In this document: one piece after another, positions 8,438-18,015 of the stretch | How positions within the stretch are numbered: position 1 is the first letter of the stretch | Layout of the letters: each line of letters begins with the position of its first letter | NCBI RefSeq assembly: GCF_000367365.1 | Contig: NZ_BARF01000055.1 | Span: forward strand, 1-64,000 | Length of the DNA: 64,000 nucleotides | From: Streptomyces prunicolor NBRC 13075 | GTDB taxonomy: Bacteria; Actinomycetota; Actinomycetes; Streptomycetales; Streptomycetaceae | Reading direction: 5' to 3' | Position numbers and translations under genes: made by a program | Notes under the pieces: model-generated | Databases searched by the model: none | The model's input: only the letters and a program-made list of their open reading frames with translations | Told to the model about the DNA's origin: nothing

Positions 8438-9349
8438 CTACCAGCCGCGGTTGGCGTAGCGCTCGGCCTCGGGGAGGGTGTCGCAGTTGATGCCGACCAT
8501 GGCCTCGCCGAGGTTGCGGGACGCGTCCGCGATGATCTTCGGGTCGTCGAAGAAGGTGGTCGCCTTCACGATGGCCGCGGCGCGCTTGGCCGGGTCGCCG
8601 GACTTGAAGATGCCGGAGCCGACGAAGACGCCCTCGGCACCGAGCTGGCGCATCAGCGCGGCGTCGGCGGGGGTGGCGACACCACCGGCGGAGAACAGCA
8701 CGACCGGGAGCTTGCCGAGTTCGGCGACCTCGCGGACGATCTCGTACGGGGCGCGCAGCTCCTTGGCGGCGGCGTACAGCTCGTTGTTGTCGAAGCCGCG
8801 CAGCTTGGCGATCTCGTTCTTGATCTGGCGCAGGTGGCGGACCGCCTCGACGACGTTGCCGGTGCCGGCCTCGCCCTTGGAGCGGATCATCGCGGCGCCC
8901 TCGGCGATGCGGCGCAGGGCCTCGCCAAGGTTGGTGGCACCGCAGACGAAGGGGGTCGTGAAGGCCCACTTGTCGGAGTGGTTGACCTCGTCGGCCGGGG
9001 TGAGGACCTCGGACTCGTCGATGTAGTCGACGCCGAGGGACTGCAGGACCTGGGCCTCGACGAAGTGGCCGATGCGGGACTTGGCCATGACCGGGATGGA
9101 GACCGCCTCGATGATCTCCTCGATCATCGTCGGGTCGGACATACGGGCCACGCCGCCGTCCTTGCGGATGTCGGCGGGGACCCGCTCCAGGGCCATGACG
9201 GCCACGGCGCCGGCGTCCTCGGCGATCTTCGCCTGCTCGGCGTTGACCACGTCCATGATCACACCGCCCTTGAGCTGCTCGGCCATACCGCGCTTCACGC
9301 GCGCGGTGCCGGTCTCGGGAGTCTGGGCGGAGCTGGGGGTGCTGGACAC
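8438..9349 (-). CDS. pdxS: Pyridoxal 5'-phosphate synthase lyase subunit PdxS
   Basis: This 303-residue (beta/alpha)8-barrel subunit condenses ribose 5-phosphate, glyceraldehyde 3-phosphate and ammonia into PLP and assembles as a 12-mer with PdxT. Conserved segments include KGGVIMDVVNAEQAKIAEDAG near the start, the lysine-bearing IPVMAKSRIGH (about 86-96) and the phosphate-binding FSAGGVATPADAALM. The GTG start at 9349 gives a short variable N-terminal arm. It heads the pdxS-pdxT pair, with a 166-bp region upstream containing a short tandem repeat. Confidence 0.97.
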   Translation of the reverse strand: MSSTPSSAQTPETGTARVKRGMAEQLKGGVIMDVVNAEQAKIAEDAGAVAVMALERVPADIRKDGGVARMSDPTMIEEIIEAVSIPVMAKSRIGHFVEAQVLQSLGVDYIDESEVLTPADEVNHSDKWAFTTPFVCGATNLGEALRRIAEGAAMIRSKGEAGTGNVVEAVRHLRQIKNEIAKLRGFDNNELYAAAKELRAPYEIVREVAELGKLPVVLFSAGGVATPADAALMRQLGAEGVFVGSGIFKSGDPAKRAAAIVKATTFFDDPKIIADASRNLGEAMVGINCDTLPEAERYANRGW

Positions 9350-9464
9350 GGGGTGACCTCACTCGGTGAAAGAGGGTTGCTGCAGTACCGAGGAAACGTC
9401 AGAGATGCAGGCCACAGCAAGGGCCAATGGGTAGGCGGTGGATCGTTTTCGAACCGGTGTGCCT

Positions 9465-9500
9465 TACGGCTGTGGTCTACGGCTGTGGTCTACGGCTGTG
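9465..9500. repeat. Short tandem repeat, 13-bp unit, about 2.8 copies
   Basis: The unit TACGGCTGTGGTC occurs twice in full and a third time for 10 bases. It lies between the end of the LemA-like gene and the start of pdxS. It could be a slippage product, and no function is evident. Confidence 0.8.
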
Positions 9501-9515
9501 CTGCACCGCTGTTTT

Positions 9516-10067
9516 CTACGCGGCCCGGTCCACCAGTGCCGCCGGTGGCTCGTCGTCCATCTCGAAGGCCATCGGGAAGGGGGCGTGTCCCGCCAGCCGG
9601 AACCAGCGGACCTTGCGGTGTCGGCGCAGGGCACGGGCGGCGCGTACGGAGTCGTTGTGGAAGCGCCGCGCCATGGGCACCCGCCGTACCGCCTCGGTGA
9701 GTTCGCGGGCCGCCGCCTCTCCCCCGGGTGCCTCGCGGACGCCCTCGACCTGCGGGGCCTCGGCGAAGACGGCGCGCAGGGCCTGGCTCAACTCGCTCTC
9801 GGCGACCTCCCGTTGCTCCTCCTCGGCCTGCCGGGCGGCGTGCGCGGCCTCGTAGAGGACGATCGAGGCGGCCGGGTCGAGGACGCCGGAGGTGGCCAGT
9901 TCCTGGGTCACCGAGGCGCGGCGCAGGAGTTGGGCGTCGAGTGCCGCGCGGGCCGCGTCGATCCGGGCGTGCAGCCGGTCGAGCCGCCCCGCGGTCCAGC
10001 TCAGGTACAGGCCGACCGCCACGAGGGCGACGAGGATCCAGATCAGGGTTGGCGTCACGGGCGGCAA
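9516..10067 (-). CDS. LemA-like membrane-anchored helical protein
   Basis: This 183-residue protein has one N-terminal membrane segment (about 7-24), a long helical region with the LemA-type arrangement (RLHARIDAARAALDAQLLRRA, close to the alpha-helical hairpin of LemA proteins), and a C-terminal motif ARRFHNDSVRAAR followed by a hydrophobic FRLAGHAPFPMAFEMDD. LemA proteins often end with a YNDAVRxYN...FGF.P..FF pattern, which this resembles, so the assignment is by pattern only. Function is unknown. It sits between pimA and pdxS and is separated from both by noncoding DNA. Confidence 0.7.
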   Translation of the reverse strand: MPPVTPTLIWILVALVAVGLYLSWTAGRLDRLHARIDAARAALDAQLLRRASVTQELATSGVLDPAASIVLYEAAHAARQAEEEQREVAESELSQALRAVFAEAPQVEGVREAPGGEAAARELTEAVRRVPMARRFHNDSVRAARALRRHRKVRWFRLAGHAPFPMAFEMDDEPPAALVDRAA

Positions 10068-10160
10068 GCCTACGGGGCCGTTCCACTTGGGTTGGCCGAG
10101 TCTCGTGCGGGGCGTTCCACTGAGCTGGCCGGGGTGCCGTGCTGGGTGCTGGTGTGGGCG

Positions 10161-10232
10161 TTGTGGGGGCTGCCGCCCCCAGACCCCCTCGGCCCTGAAG
10201 GGGCCTCGTCCTCAAACGCCGGACGGGCTGGA
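10161..10232. repeat. Streptomyces interspersed intergenic repeat
   Basis: The block has a GGGGGC-TGCC-GCCCCC hairpin followed by AGACCCCC and, further on, CCTCAAACGCCGGACGGGCTGGA. I recognise this as a repeat found many times in intergenic DNA of Streptomyces genomes. It lies downstream of pimA and may act as its terminator. Confidence 0.75.
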
Positions 10233-10264
10233 TATACCGGCCCGCATCAAGAAGTTGCCGCCTC

Positions 10265-11425
10265 TCAGTCCCGCGCCAACCCGAACCTCGCCCGGAGTCC
10301 GGTGCGTTCGTCGGTGGCGACCGCCGCCGCCCCCGCCGTCACCGTCTCGTACACGGACAGGATGTCCGCCCCGACCGTCGACCAGTCGAAGCGACGTACA
10401 TGGGAACTCCCGCTCCGCCGCAGCTCCGCCAAGCGCTCCGGGTCCCCCAGGAGCCGTACGGCTACCTCGGCGAGGGCGTCCGGGTCCTCGTTGGCGAACA
10501 GTTCGCCGGCCGCGCCCTGGTCGAGGACCTGGGCGAAGGCGGGGAGGTCGGAGGCGAGGACCGGGGCGCCTGCCGACATGGCCTCTACGAGGATGATGCC
10601 GAAGCTCTCGCCGCCGGTGTTGGGGGCTACGTAGAGGTCGATGCTGCGCAGGAAACGGGCCTTGTCCTCGTCGCTGACCATGCCGAGGAACTCGACGCGT
10701 GAACGCAGCTCCTTGGGGAGTGACTCGACGGCCTCCTCCTCGTCGCCGCGGCCGGCGATCAGGAGTCGGGCGTTCGGACGCTCGGCGAGGATCTTCGGGA
10801 GGGCGTTCATCAGTACCGGGAGGCCCTTGCGGGGCTCGTCGATGCGCCCTATGAAGCCGATGGTCTCGCCCTGCCACTCGGGCTTGGGTTCGGCGCGGGC
10901 GAAGTAGTCGACGTCGACGCCGTTCGGGATGACGACCGCGTCGCCGCCGAGGTGTTCGACGAGCGTGCGGCGGGCGTACTCGCTCACGGCGATCCGCGCG
11001 CTGATCTTCTCCAGCGCGGCCTGGAGGATGGCGTACGCGGCGATCATCGCCCGGGAGCGCGGGTTCGAGGTGTGGAAGGTGGCGACGATCGGGCCCTGCG
11101 CGGCCCAGCAGGCGAGCAGTCCGAGGGACGGCGAGGTCGGTTCGTGGATGTGGATGACGTCGAACTCGCCGTCGTGCAGCCAGCGTCGGACCCGGGCGGC
11201 GGACAGGAAGCCGAAGTTCAGCCGGGCCACCGAGCCGTTGTACGGCACCGGGACCGCGCGGCCGGCCGAGACGACGTACGGCGGCAGCGGGGTGTCGTCG
11301 TCGGCCGGAGCCAGGACGGACACCTCGTGGCCGAGCCGGATGAAGTACTCGGCGAGGTCTCTGATGTGGAACTGGACGCCGCCCGGCACGTCCCAGGAGT
11401 AGGGGCAGACGATGCCGATCCTCAC
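10265..11425 (-). CDS. pimA: Phosphatidylinositol alpha-mannosyltransferase (PimA type, GT4)
   Basis: This 386-residue GT-B glycosyltransferase is predicted to transfer mannose from GDP-mannose to phosphatidylinositol at the inner face of the membrane, the first step of PI mannoside synthesis. The N-terminus has CPYSWDVPGGVQFHI, the acceptor-side glycine-rich loop of PimA. The donor-binding EX7E region is GGESFGIILVEAMSAG (about 284-299), and GRIDEPRKG precedes it. The GTG start at 11425 overlaps the acyltransferase stop by 4 bp and has AAGGGG upstream. The order pgsA, acyltransferase, pimA matches the mycobacterial PIM cluster, which supports the substrate. Confidence 0.9.
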   Translation of the reverse strand: MRIGIVCPYSWDVPGGVQFHIRDLAEYFIRLGHEVSVLAPADDDTPLPPYVVSAGRAVPVPYNGSVARLNFGFLSAARVRRWLHDGEFDVIHIHEPTSPSLGLLACWAAQGPIVATFHTSNPRSRAMIAAYAILQAALEKISARIAVSEYARRTLVEHLGGDAVVIPNGVDVDYFARAEPKPEWQGETIGFIGRIDEPRKGLPVLMNALPKILAERPNARLLIAGRGDEEEAVESLPKELRSRVEFLGMVSDEDKARFLRSIDLYVAPNTGGESFGIILVEAMSAGAPVLASDLPAFAQVLDQGAAGELFANEDPDALAEVAVRLLGDPERLAELRRSGSSHVRRFDWSTVGADILSVYETVTAGAAAVATDERTGLRARFGLARD

Positions 11426-12333
11426 GAGGGCCCCTTGCTGGGATCGAGGTCCGCGAGCCACAAGCGCTGGAGCATGTGCCAGTCCTCCGGGTGGTCGGCG
11501 ATGCCGGTGGCGAAAGCGTCTGCCAGCGCCTGTGTGATGACAGACGTCTTCTCGGCCCGGTCACCTGACTCGGGCACCTCGACCGGCGGATGGACCCGGC
11601 CCTTCATGACCGGTGAGTCGTCGTACCAGAGGGTCACGGGGAGCAGCAGCGCGCCGGTCTGCTGGGCCAGGAGGGCCGGTCCTGCGGGCATGCGGGTGGG
11701 CTCGCCGAAGAACTTGACCTCGACGCCTGAGGCGGACAGGTCGCGTTCGGCGACCAGGCAGACCAGGCCGCCGTCGCGCAGGCGGCGGGCCAGCGTGCCG
11801 AAGGCGGTGCCGCCGCTGTGCGGCAGGACCTCCATGCCGAGGCCCTCGCGGTAGGCGACGAAGCGGTCGTAGAGCGTCTCCGGCTTGAGGCGTTCGGCCA
11901 CCGTGGTGAACGGGGTCTCCAGCTTGGTGGTGACCCAGGCGCCGGCGAGGTCCCAGTTGGCCATGTGGGGCAGCGCGAGGATGACACCGCGGTCGGAGGC
12001 GATGCCGTCGGTCAGGTGGTGCACGTCCTTGGGGTCGAAGCCCGTGCGGATCCGTTCGGCGCTCCAGGCGGGGAGCCTGAACGACTCCATCCAGTAGCGG
12101 AGATACGACCGCATGCCCGCGCGCGAGAGCTCGGCGAGCCGCTCGGGGCTCGCGTCGGGCACCACGCGCGCGTAGTTGCTCTCCAGTCGCTGTACGCCCT
12201 TGCCGCGGCGCTTCCAGGCGAGGTCGGCGACGGTGCGGCCGAGCCGGACGGCGGCCGGCTCGGGGAGCTTCTTGACGGCGCCCCAGCCGAGGCCGTAGAG
12301 CGCGTCCGTCAGCCGCTCCTGGGCACTGCTCAC
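11422..12333 (-). CDS. Phosphatidylinositol mannoside acyltransferase (HtrB/LpxL family)
   Basis: This 303-residue membrane-associated acyltransferase is predicted to add a fatty acyl chain to the mannose of phosphatidylinositol mannoside. The family motif LALPHMANWDLAGAW (about 133-147) resembles the catalytic HX4D region (here H-MANW-D). Downstream lie VCLVAERDLSASGVEVKFFGEP and MPAGPALLAQQTGA, typical of LpxL/HtrB-type enzymes. The GTG at 12333 overlaps the pgsA stop by 4 bp (GTGA). The frame stays open far upstream, but that part only shadows pgsA. Confidence 0.9.
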   Translation of the reverse strand: MSSAQERLTDALYGLGWGAVKKLPEPAAVRLGRTVADLAWKRRGKGVQRLESNYARVVPDASPERLAELSRAGMRSYLRYWMESFRLPAWSAERIRTGFDPKDVHHLTDGIASDRGVILALPHMANWDLAGAWVTTKLETPFTTVAERLKPETLYDRFVAYREGLGMEVLPHSGGTAFGTLARRLRDGGLVCLVAERDLSASGVEVKFFGEPTRMPAGPALLAQQTGALLLPVTLWYDDSPVMKGRVHPPVEVPESGDRAEKTSVITQALADAFATGIADHPEDWHMLQRLWLADLDPSKGPS

Positions 12334-13010
12334 GGAGTCGCCCCGCTGCTGTGCTGCTCCGGGGCCTCCTGGGCCGCCGTGGCGTCGGCCTCGGCGGCCT
12401 CGCGGCGGACCGTGACGACGCGCTGGATCAGCGTGACCAGGCTGCCGACTGCGACGATCCACAGCGCGACGGGCAGCAGCCACTGGATGCCCGGGACGCC
12501 GAACTTGTGCAGTCCGGCGAGACCGCACGCGACCAGCGAGATCACGAGCCGCTCGGCGCGCTCGACCAGGCCGTTGACGGCGACCGGCAGGCCGATCGAC
12601 TCGCCGCGCGCCTTGGTGTACGACACCACCTGGCCGCTGGCCAGGCAGAAGATCGAGACGGCGCACAGGGCGATGTTGTCGCCGCCGCCCGCGTACCAGA
12701 GGGCCAGGCCGCCGAAGACCGCGCTGTCGGCGACCCGGTCGAGCGTGGAGTCCAGGAAGGCGCCCCAGCGGCTGGAGCGGCCCAGCTGGCGGGCCATGTT
12801 GCCGTCGACGAGGTCCGAGAACACGAACAGCGTGATCACGACCGTGCCCCAGAAGAACTCGCCCATGGGATAGAAGACCAGCGCGCCCGCGACCACTCCG
12901 GCGGTGCCGAGGAGGGTGACCGTGTCGGGGCTGACGCCCCGGCGGATCAGAAATGCGGCGAACGGCGTGAGGACACGCGTGAAGAATGCACGCGCGTACT
13001 TGTTCAGCAT
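12330..13010 (-). CDS. pgsA: CDP-alcohol phosphatidyltransferase, phosphatidylinositol (phosphate) synthase
   Basis: This 226-residue integral membrane enzyme joins CDP-diacylglycerol and an inositol (phosphate) head group. The diagnostic CDP-alcohol motif D-G-x2-A-R-x8-G-x3-D-x3-D is complete in LVDGNMARQLGRSSRWGAFL continuing to DSTLD (about 67-91). Several membrane helices follow. I choose ATG 13010 (MLNKYARAFFTRVLTPFAAFL) because GGGAAGG precedes it and homologues begin here. An upstream ATG would add an Arg-rich stretch. It is the first gene of the pgsA-acyltransferase-pimA operon. Confidence 0.92.
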   Translation of the reverse strand: MLNKYARAFFTRVLTPFAAFLIRRGVSPDTVTLLGTAGVVAGALVFYPMGEFFWGTVVITLFVFSDLVDGNMARQLGRSSRWGAFLDSTLDRVADSAVFGGLALWYAGGGDNIALCAVSIFCLASGQVVSYTKARGESIGLPVAVNGLVERAERLVISLVACGLAGLHKFGVPGIQWLLPVALWIVAVGSLVTLIQRVVTVRREAAEADATAAQEAPEQHSSGATP

Positions 13011-13299
13011 GGCCTTCCCGAGGGTCGGTGTCGCCGCGCGGCCCCTGCTGGCCACCGGCTGGCCCATCGTAGCCACGCGCGCGCGTGGGCGACGGCCGGG
13101 CACCCGCGTGCCCATGTTTTGAATGGCTGCGGCACGACGCGAGGCCATCGGTGTCACGGCCGGATCGCGTCCGGTGTATGGACGCACCGTGACGGGAGTG
13201 GAAAGCTCGAAGCACCGCGGGCGTCATCGGAGCCGCCACCGCACGCGGCTGCGTGTGTCCGCGCCCACAGTGACCTCACCGTGTACGGGAGGCAAGGCC

Positions 13300-15495
13300 A
13301 TGGGTGACAAGGCGAACGCACACCCCGGAGCCGCCGGCAGGGCTACAGCGGCCGACCACCCCGCGTCCGTACGGAATGTGGTGCTGGTCGGCCACTCCGG
13401 ATCGGGCAAGACCACTCTGGTGGAGGCCCTCGCGCTGACCGCGGGGGCGGTGAACCGGGCGGGCCGCGTGGAGGACGGCGGCACCGTCTCCGACTACGAC
13501 GAGATCGAGCACCGGCAGCAGCGCTCGGTGCAGCTCTCCCTGGTGCCCGTCGACTGGGACGGGTACAAGGTCAATCTTCTCGACACCCCCGGGTACGCCG
13601 ATTTCGTCGGCGAGTTGAGGGCCGGTCTGCGTGCGGCGGACGCGGCCCTCTTCGTCGTCTCGGCCTCCGACGGCGTGGACGGCTCGACCCGCATGGTGTG
13701 GGAGGAGTGCGCGGCGGTCGGCATGCCGCGCGCCATCGTCATCACGCACCTGGAGTCCGCGCGCGCGGACTTCGAATCGATGACCCGGACCTGCGCGGAA
13801 GTCTTCGGCGCGGACGACCCCGACGCCGTACTCCCGCTGTATCTGCCGTTGCACGGCGTGCCGGGGCCGGACGGGCACGCGCCCGTGAGCGGTCTTGTCG
13901 GGCTGCTGTCGCAGAAGGTGTTCGACTACGCGTCCGGGGAGCGCAAGGAGTCGGAGCCCGGGCCCGACCAGCTGCCGCGGATCGAGGAGGCCCGCAACCG
14001 GCTCATCGAGGGGATCATCGCGGAGAGCGAGGACGAGACCCTCATGGACCGCTATCTCGGTGGCGAGGAGATCGACGTCAAGACGCTGATCGGCGACCTG
14101 GAACGGGCCGTCGCGCGCGGGGTGTTCTTCCCCGTGCTGGCCGCCGCTCCGGCCGCGGAGGGCTCCCGGCAGGGCCTCGGCACGGTCGAGCTCCTGGAGC
14201 TGATCACCTGCGGCTTCCCGACCCCGCTGGAGCGCGCGGCGCCCGGGGTCACCACGGTCGACGGCAGGGCGCGGGAGCTGAAGGCGTGCGACCCGAACGG
14301 CCCGCTGGTCGCCGAGGTCGTGAAGACCGCCTCCGACCCGTACGTCGGCCGGGTCTCCCTGGTGCGCGTCTTCTCCGGGACGCTACGGCCCGACGCGACC
14401 GTCCATGTCTCCGGGCACGGGCTCGCCGACCGCGGGCACGAGGACCACGACGTCGACGAACGCGTCGGCGCCCTGTCCGCACCCTTCGGCAAGCAGCAGC
14501 GGCCGCTCACGCACTGCATCGCGGGCGACCTCGCGTGCGTGGCGAAGCTGGGCCGCGCGGAGACCGGCGACACGCTTTCGGCCAAGGACGATCCGCTGCT
14601 CATGGAGCCCTGGGAGATGCCCGACCCGCTGCTGCCGCTCGCCATCCAGGCGCACAGCAAGGCCGACGAGGACAAGCTCTCGCAGGGCCTGAGCAGGCTC
14701 GTCGCCGAGGACCCCACCATGCGCCTGGAACAGAACCAGGACACCCACCAGGTCGTCCTGTGGTGCCTCGGCGAGGCCCACGCGGACGTCGCCCTGGAGC
14801 GGCTGCGCAACCGCTACGGCGTCCAGGTCGACCTCGTGCCGCACAAGGTCTCCCTACGGGAGACGTTCGCCGCCAAGGCGCAGGGGCGCGGCCGGCACGT
14901 CAAACAGTCGGGCGGGCACGGGCAGTTCGCGATCTGCGAGATCGAGGTCGAGCCGTTGCCGGGCGGCACGGGCATCGAGTTCGTGGACAAGGTCATCGGG
15001 GGCGCGGTGCCGCGGCAGTTCATCCCGTCGGTGGAGAAGGGCGTAAGGGCCCAGGCGGCAAGGGGAGTTGCGGCCGGCCATCCGCTTCTGGACGTACGGA
15101 TCACGCTCCTGGACGGCAAGGCGCACTCCGTGGACTCCTCGGACGCCGCGTTCCAGACGGCCGGGGCGCTCGCCCTGCGGGAGGCCGCGGTCGACGCGAA
15201 GATCCATCTCCTGGAACCGGTGGCCGAGGTGACCGTGCTGGTCGGCGACGACTACGTGGGCGCGGTGATGAGCGACCTGTCCGGGCGGCGGGGCCGGGTG
15301 CTCGGCACCGAGCAGACGACCGGTGGGCGCACGCTGATCCGCGCGGAGGTGCCGGAGATAGAGATCGGCCGCTATGCCGTGGACCTCCGCTCCCTCTCGC
15401 ACGGCACGGCCCGCTTCAACCGCGCCTACGCCCGCCACGAGCCGATGCCTCCGCAGATCGCCGAGCGGATCCGCGAAGAGGCGGGCGACGCCTAG
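13300..15495 (+). CDS. Elongation factor G-like GTPase
   Basis: This 731-residue translational GTPase has the five-domain plan of EF-G. G1 is GHSGSGKT (about 32-39) in place of the canonical AHIDAGKT, G3 is LLDTPGYADF, and the domain II, III, IV and V regions are recognisable. Domain IV includes GRGRHVKQSGGHGQFAICEIEVEP, and the C-terminus has the usual YARHEPMPPQ. The altered G1 and switch regions place it with EF-G-like paralogues whose role is not settled. ATG 13300 has GGGAGG 8 nt upstream; the open frame to 13123 adds an Arg-rich stretch without similarity. It is divergent from pgsA. Confidence 0.9.
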   Translation: MGDKANAHPGAAGRATAADHPASVRNVVLVGHSGSGKTTLVEALALTAGAVNRAGRVEDGGTVSDYDEIEHRQQRSVQLSLVPVDWDGYKVNLLDTPGYADFVGELRAGLRAADAALFVVSASDGVDGSTRMVWEECAAVGMPRAIVITHLESARADFESMTRTCAEVFGADDPDAVLPLYLPLHGVPGPDGHAPVSGLVGLLSQKVFDYASGERKESEPGPDQLPRIEEARNRLIEGIIAESEDETLMDRYLGGEEIDVKTLIGDLERAVARGVFFPVLAAAPAAEGSRQGLGTVELLELITCGFPTPLERAAPGVTTVDGRARELKACDPNGPLVAEVVKTASDPYVGRVSLVRVFSGTLRPDATVHVSGHGLADRGHEDHDVDERVGALSAPFGKQQRPLTHCIAGDLACVAKLGRAETGDTLSAKDDPLLMEPWEMPDPLLPLAIQAHSKADEDKLSQGLSRLVAEDPTMRLEQNQDTHQVVLWCLGEAHADVALERLRNRYGVQVDLVPHKVSLRETFAAKAQGRGRHVKQSGGHGQFAICEIEVEPLPGGTGIEFVDKVIGGAVPRQFIPSVEKGVRAQAARGVAAGHPLLDVRITLLDGKAHSVDSSDAAFQTAGALALREAAVDAKIHLLEPVAEVTVLVGDDYVGAVMSDLSGRRGRVLGTEQTTGGRTLIRAEVPEIEIGRYAVDLRSLSHGTARFNRAYARHEPMPPQIAERIREEAGDA

Positions 15496-15703
15496 CAGTT
15501 GATGCCGTGGGGCTCACGTGTGGCGTGCGACGACCCACAAGTGGCCCAAACGGAACGCTTTCTTCCGGGTTGGCCGGCAGCTTCGGCTGTCCGCCGACGG
15601 ATGTCAGTGATGGCCGATACGCTGATGACCTGATCAACAGGTGTGCGGAGCACGGAAGTCGGGAAAGCCGCAGAAGCGGGAACAGCGGCGATCGGGGGCG
15701 GGA

Positions 15704-17368
15704 ATGACCGTTGACAGCGGTTACGCGGACATCTTTGGACCACAGGTGCCGCGTACCGGCGACGAGGGGCAGACGGCGACCTTCGCGCTGGCCTCGGCGG
15801 CCTACCGGGACAACCCGGTCGCAGACATCAAGAAGGCCGACAACGAATGGCACCAGACGGCCGTCAACGAGGGCAAGTGGGCGTCGCTGTTCCGCCCCAA
15901 CCTCGGTGAGGCGTTCTCCGGAGCCGTGATCGCCCGCATGCTCGGCGCCGGCCGCAAGCCGCTCATCCAGTCGTTCGGCACCGAACCGCAGGCCGTCGTC
16001 GAGCACGCCCTGGCGGCCAACAACATCCGCCGGGCCCGGGACAACAGGCTGTCCACGATCATGGTCCTGTGCGGCGTGCTGTTCCTGCCCGGACTCATCG
16101 TCTGGCTGCTGGTCTTCCAGCTGCGCAGCCTGGTCGACAAGCGCACCCAGACCAACAAGCGGGCCGGCGCGATCGCCACGACCCTGCTCGTCGCGGTGGG
16201 CGCCGTCGCCGTGATCTTCCTGATCAAGATGCCGTTCCACGGCTTCTGGTCCTGGTACGCACGCGCGTGCGTCGTCCTGCCCGTCGTCGGCTGGCTGTGG
16301 GCCAAGCAGGTCTGCGAGAAGACCGCGAAGGATCTGCGCGGGCGCTGGGACAGCCTGCTGTCGGGCAGCAGCGTCGGCGCCAAGGTCCCCGAGGCGGTGC
16401 CGACCAGCCCCGGCGAGACCCAGGCCGAGCAGCTCCGCCAGTCCCTGGCCAAGCTCAGCGCCGAGCAGCAGTCCAACTCGGTCTTCTACGCCGGGCCCAA
16501 GGGCATCCTCGGCATGGGCACCCGCTGGGGCAGCTGGCAGCTCGCCGAGGACCTGATCGCGCGCGACGAGAACCGGGAGATCCACCCCTTCCGCAGCTGG
16601 GACGTCATCCGCAACATCCACGACGACCTGCGCATGCTGGAGCGGAACACGATCAACACCGGCGGCTTTCCCAAGGCGTCCATACGCCACTGGGTCGTCA
16701 CGCATGTCGGAGAGAGTGCCAAGGCGGTGTCCCGGCCCGAGGGCACGGACGTGGACGCGTACCAGGTCAAGACGCACGCCATACAGGACATCTGCAACAA
16801 GCAGCAGTTCGGCAGCGGCGACCGGCACTACCTGGGTGTCCAGTGGACGCTCTGGGAAGGCCAGTTGGTCATGACCATGATGATCACGGTGACCGTGCTG
16901 CACAAGACGCTACGCATCGAGATCACCGGACACGCCCTCGGGCCGGTGAACTCGCTGTTCACCGGCAAGCCCGAGGCCCCCACGAAGGACGTCCAGAAGA
17001 CCCTCAAGCCGTGGGAGACCCGCAAGGTCAAGCTCCCGCTCGTCCCCACCGACGAGGTGATACGTCTCGCGGTCCGCGCCCCGTTCACCTGGTACCCGCC
17101 GCTGCTGAACTGGCTCGGCGGTTCCATATCCCTGCCCGAGCCGTTCGGCCTGCGGCACGCCTGGGCCGACCAGCCCTGGCGCCACCGCTTCATGGCGGAC
17201 GACGCGCTGCGCGCCGCGACACCGGTCCTGCGCGTGGTGCACGCCGCCGCGATCCGCGTCCTCGACGAGAACGGCGTGGACACGGAGAAGTTCAGCAGCC
17301 GATCGTCGGCCCTCAGCGGAGGCGTGCAGGAGGTGTCACCGAAGAAGGCGGACCTCTACGACGCGTAG
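15704..17368 (+). CDS. Conserved hypothetical membrane protein
   Basis: This 554-residue protein of unknown function starts at ATG 15704 with GGGGGCGGGA just before it. There are two or three membrane segments between about residues 125 and 215 (TIMVLCGVLFLPGLIVWLLVF, then IATTLLVAVGAVAVIFLI and CVVLPVVGWLW). A large soluble part follows, with a hydrophobic patch at LVMTMMITVTVL. The N-terminal 120 residues are also soluble. No family motif is recognised. It sits between the EF-G-like gene and the HIT gene on the opposite strand from the latter. The 208 bp upstream probably carry its promoter. Confidence 0.85.
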   Translation: MTVDSGYADIFGPQVPRTGDEGQTATFALASAAYRDNPVADIKKADNEWHQTAVNEGKWASLFRPNLGEAFSGAVIARMLGAGRKPLIQSFGTEPQAVVEHALAANNIRRARDNRLSTIMVLCGVLFLPGLIVWLLVFQLRSLVDKRTQTNKRAGAIATTLLVAVGAVAVIFLIKMPFHGFWSWYARACVVLPVVGWLWAKQVCEKTAKDLRGRWDSLLSGSSVGAKVPEAVPTSPGETQAEQLRQSLAKLSAEQQSNSVFYAGPKGILGMGTRWGSWQLAEDLIARDENREIHPFRSWDVIRNIHDDLRMLERNTINTGGFPKASIRHWVVTHVGESAKAVSRPEGTDVDAYQVKTHAIQDICNKQQFGSGDRHYLGVQWTLWEGQLVMTMMITVTVLHKTLRIEITGHALGPVNSLFTGKPEAPTKDVQKTLKPWETRKVKLPLVPTDEVIRLAVRAPFTWYPPLLNWLGGSISLPEPFGLRHAWADQPWRHRFMADDALRAATPVLRVVHAAAIRVLDENGVDTEKFSSRSSALSGGVQEVSPKKADLYDA

Positions 17369-17387
17369 CCGGCCCCCGTCGCGTGGC

Positions 17388-17936
17388 TCACGCCGTGGGC
17401 CACGCATCGGCGAGCATCTTCCGTGTGTCCGCGAGGAGTTGCGGCAGCACCTTCGTGTGGCCGACCACCGGCATGAAGTTCGTGTCGCCGCCCCAGCGCG
17501 GGACGATGTGCTGGTGGAGGTGGGCGGCGATACCCGCGCCCGCCACGCTCCCCTGGTTCATGCCGATGTTGAAGCCGTGGGCGCCGGACGCGGTGCGCAG
17601 GGCCGTCATCGCCTGCTTCGTGAGAGCCGCGAGTTCCACGGTCTCCGCGTCGGTCAGGTCGGTGTAGTCCGCGACGTGACGGTAGGGCACGACCATCAGA
17701 TGGCCGCCGTTGTACGGGTACAGATTGAGCACCCCGTACACCAGCTCACCGCGCCTGACGATCAGCCCGTCCTCGTCCGATTTCGCCGGGATCGAGCAGA
17801 AGGGGCAACCGTCGTCGGCACCGGGGCCGGTCGGCTTGTTCTCACCCTGGATGTAGGCCATCCGGTGGGGCGTCCAGAGGCGCTGGAACGCGTCCGGCGT
17901 GCCCACTCCGATCTGCTGCTCCGGCTCACTCGTCAT
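17388..17936 (-). CDS. HIT-family nucleotide phosphorylase/hydrolase (Ap4A phosphorylase-like)
   Basis: This 182-residue histidine-triad protein has the catalytic triad HLHQHIVPRW (about 150-159), a CPFC pair of zinc-type cysteines (about 39-42) and the family loop LNLYPYNGGHLMVVPYRHV. Actinobacterial members close to this one act on diadenosine polyphosphates, and the exact substrate here is inferred. In mycobacteria the equivalent gene lies between thrS and pgsA, and the same order is kept here apart from genes inserted on the other strand. The start at ATG 17936 matches the usual N-terminus (MTSEPEQQIGVGTPDAFQRLW). Confidence 0.9.
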   Translation of the reverse strand: MTSEPEQQIGVGTPDAFQRLWTPHRMAYIQGENKPTGPGADDGCPFCSIPAKSDEDGLIVRRGELVYGVLNLYPYNGGHLMVVPYRHVADYTDLTDAETVELAALTKQAMTALRTASGAHGFNIGMNQGSVAGAGIAAHLHQHIVPRWGGDTNFMPVVGHTKVLPQLLADTRKMLADAWPTA

Positions 17937-18015
17937 GCAGGGAAGCATATGGCTTCGCCCGTTCGCGGCGTGTCGCCGGGGTTGCGCGAAACCCCTCCCG
18001 CGCCAAGCTGGGCCG

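Noticed and set aside
9516..13239. Long minus-strand open frames next to or upstream of pimA, the acyltransferase and pgsA
   Set aside because: These are high-G+C shadow frames or upstream extensions without similarity. The real starts are fixed by 4-bp overlaps and ribosome-binding sites.
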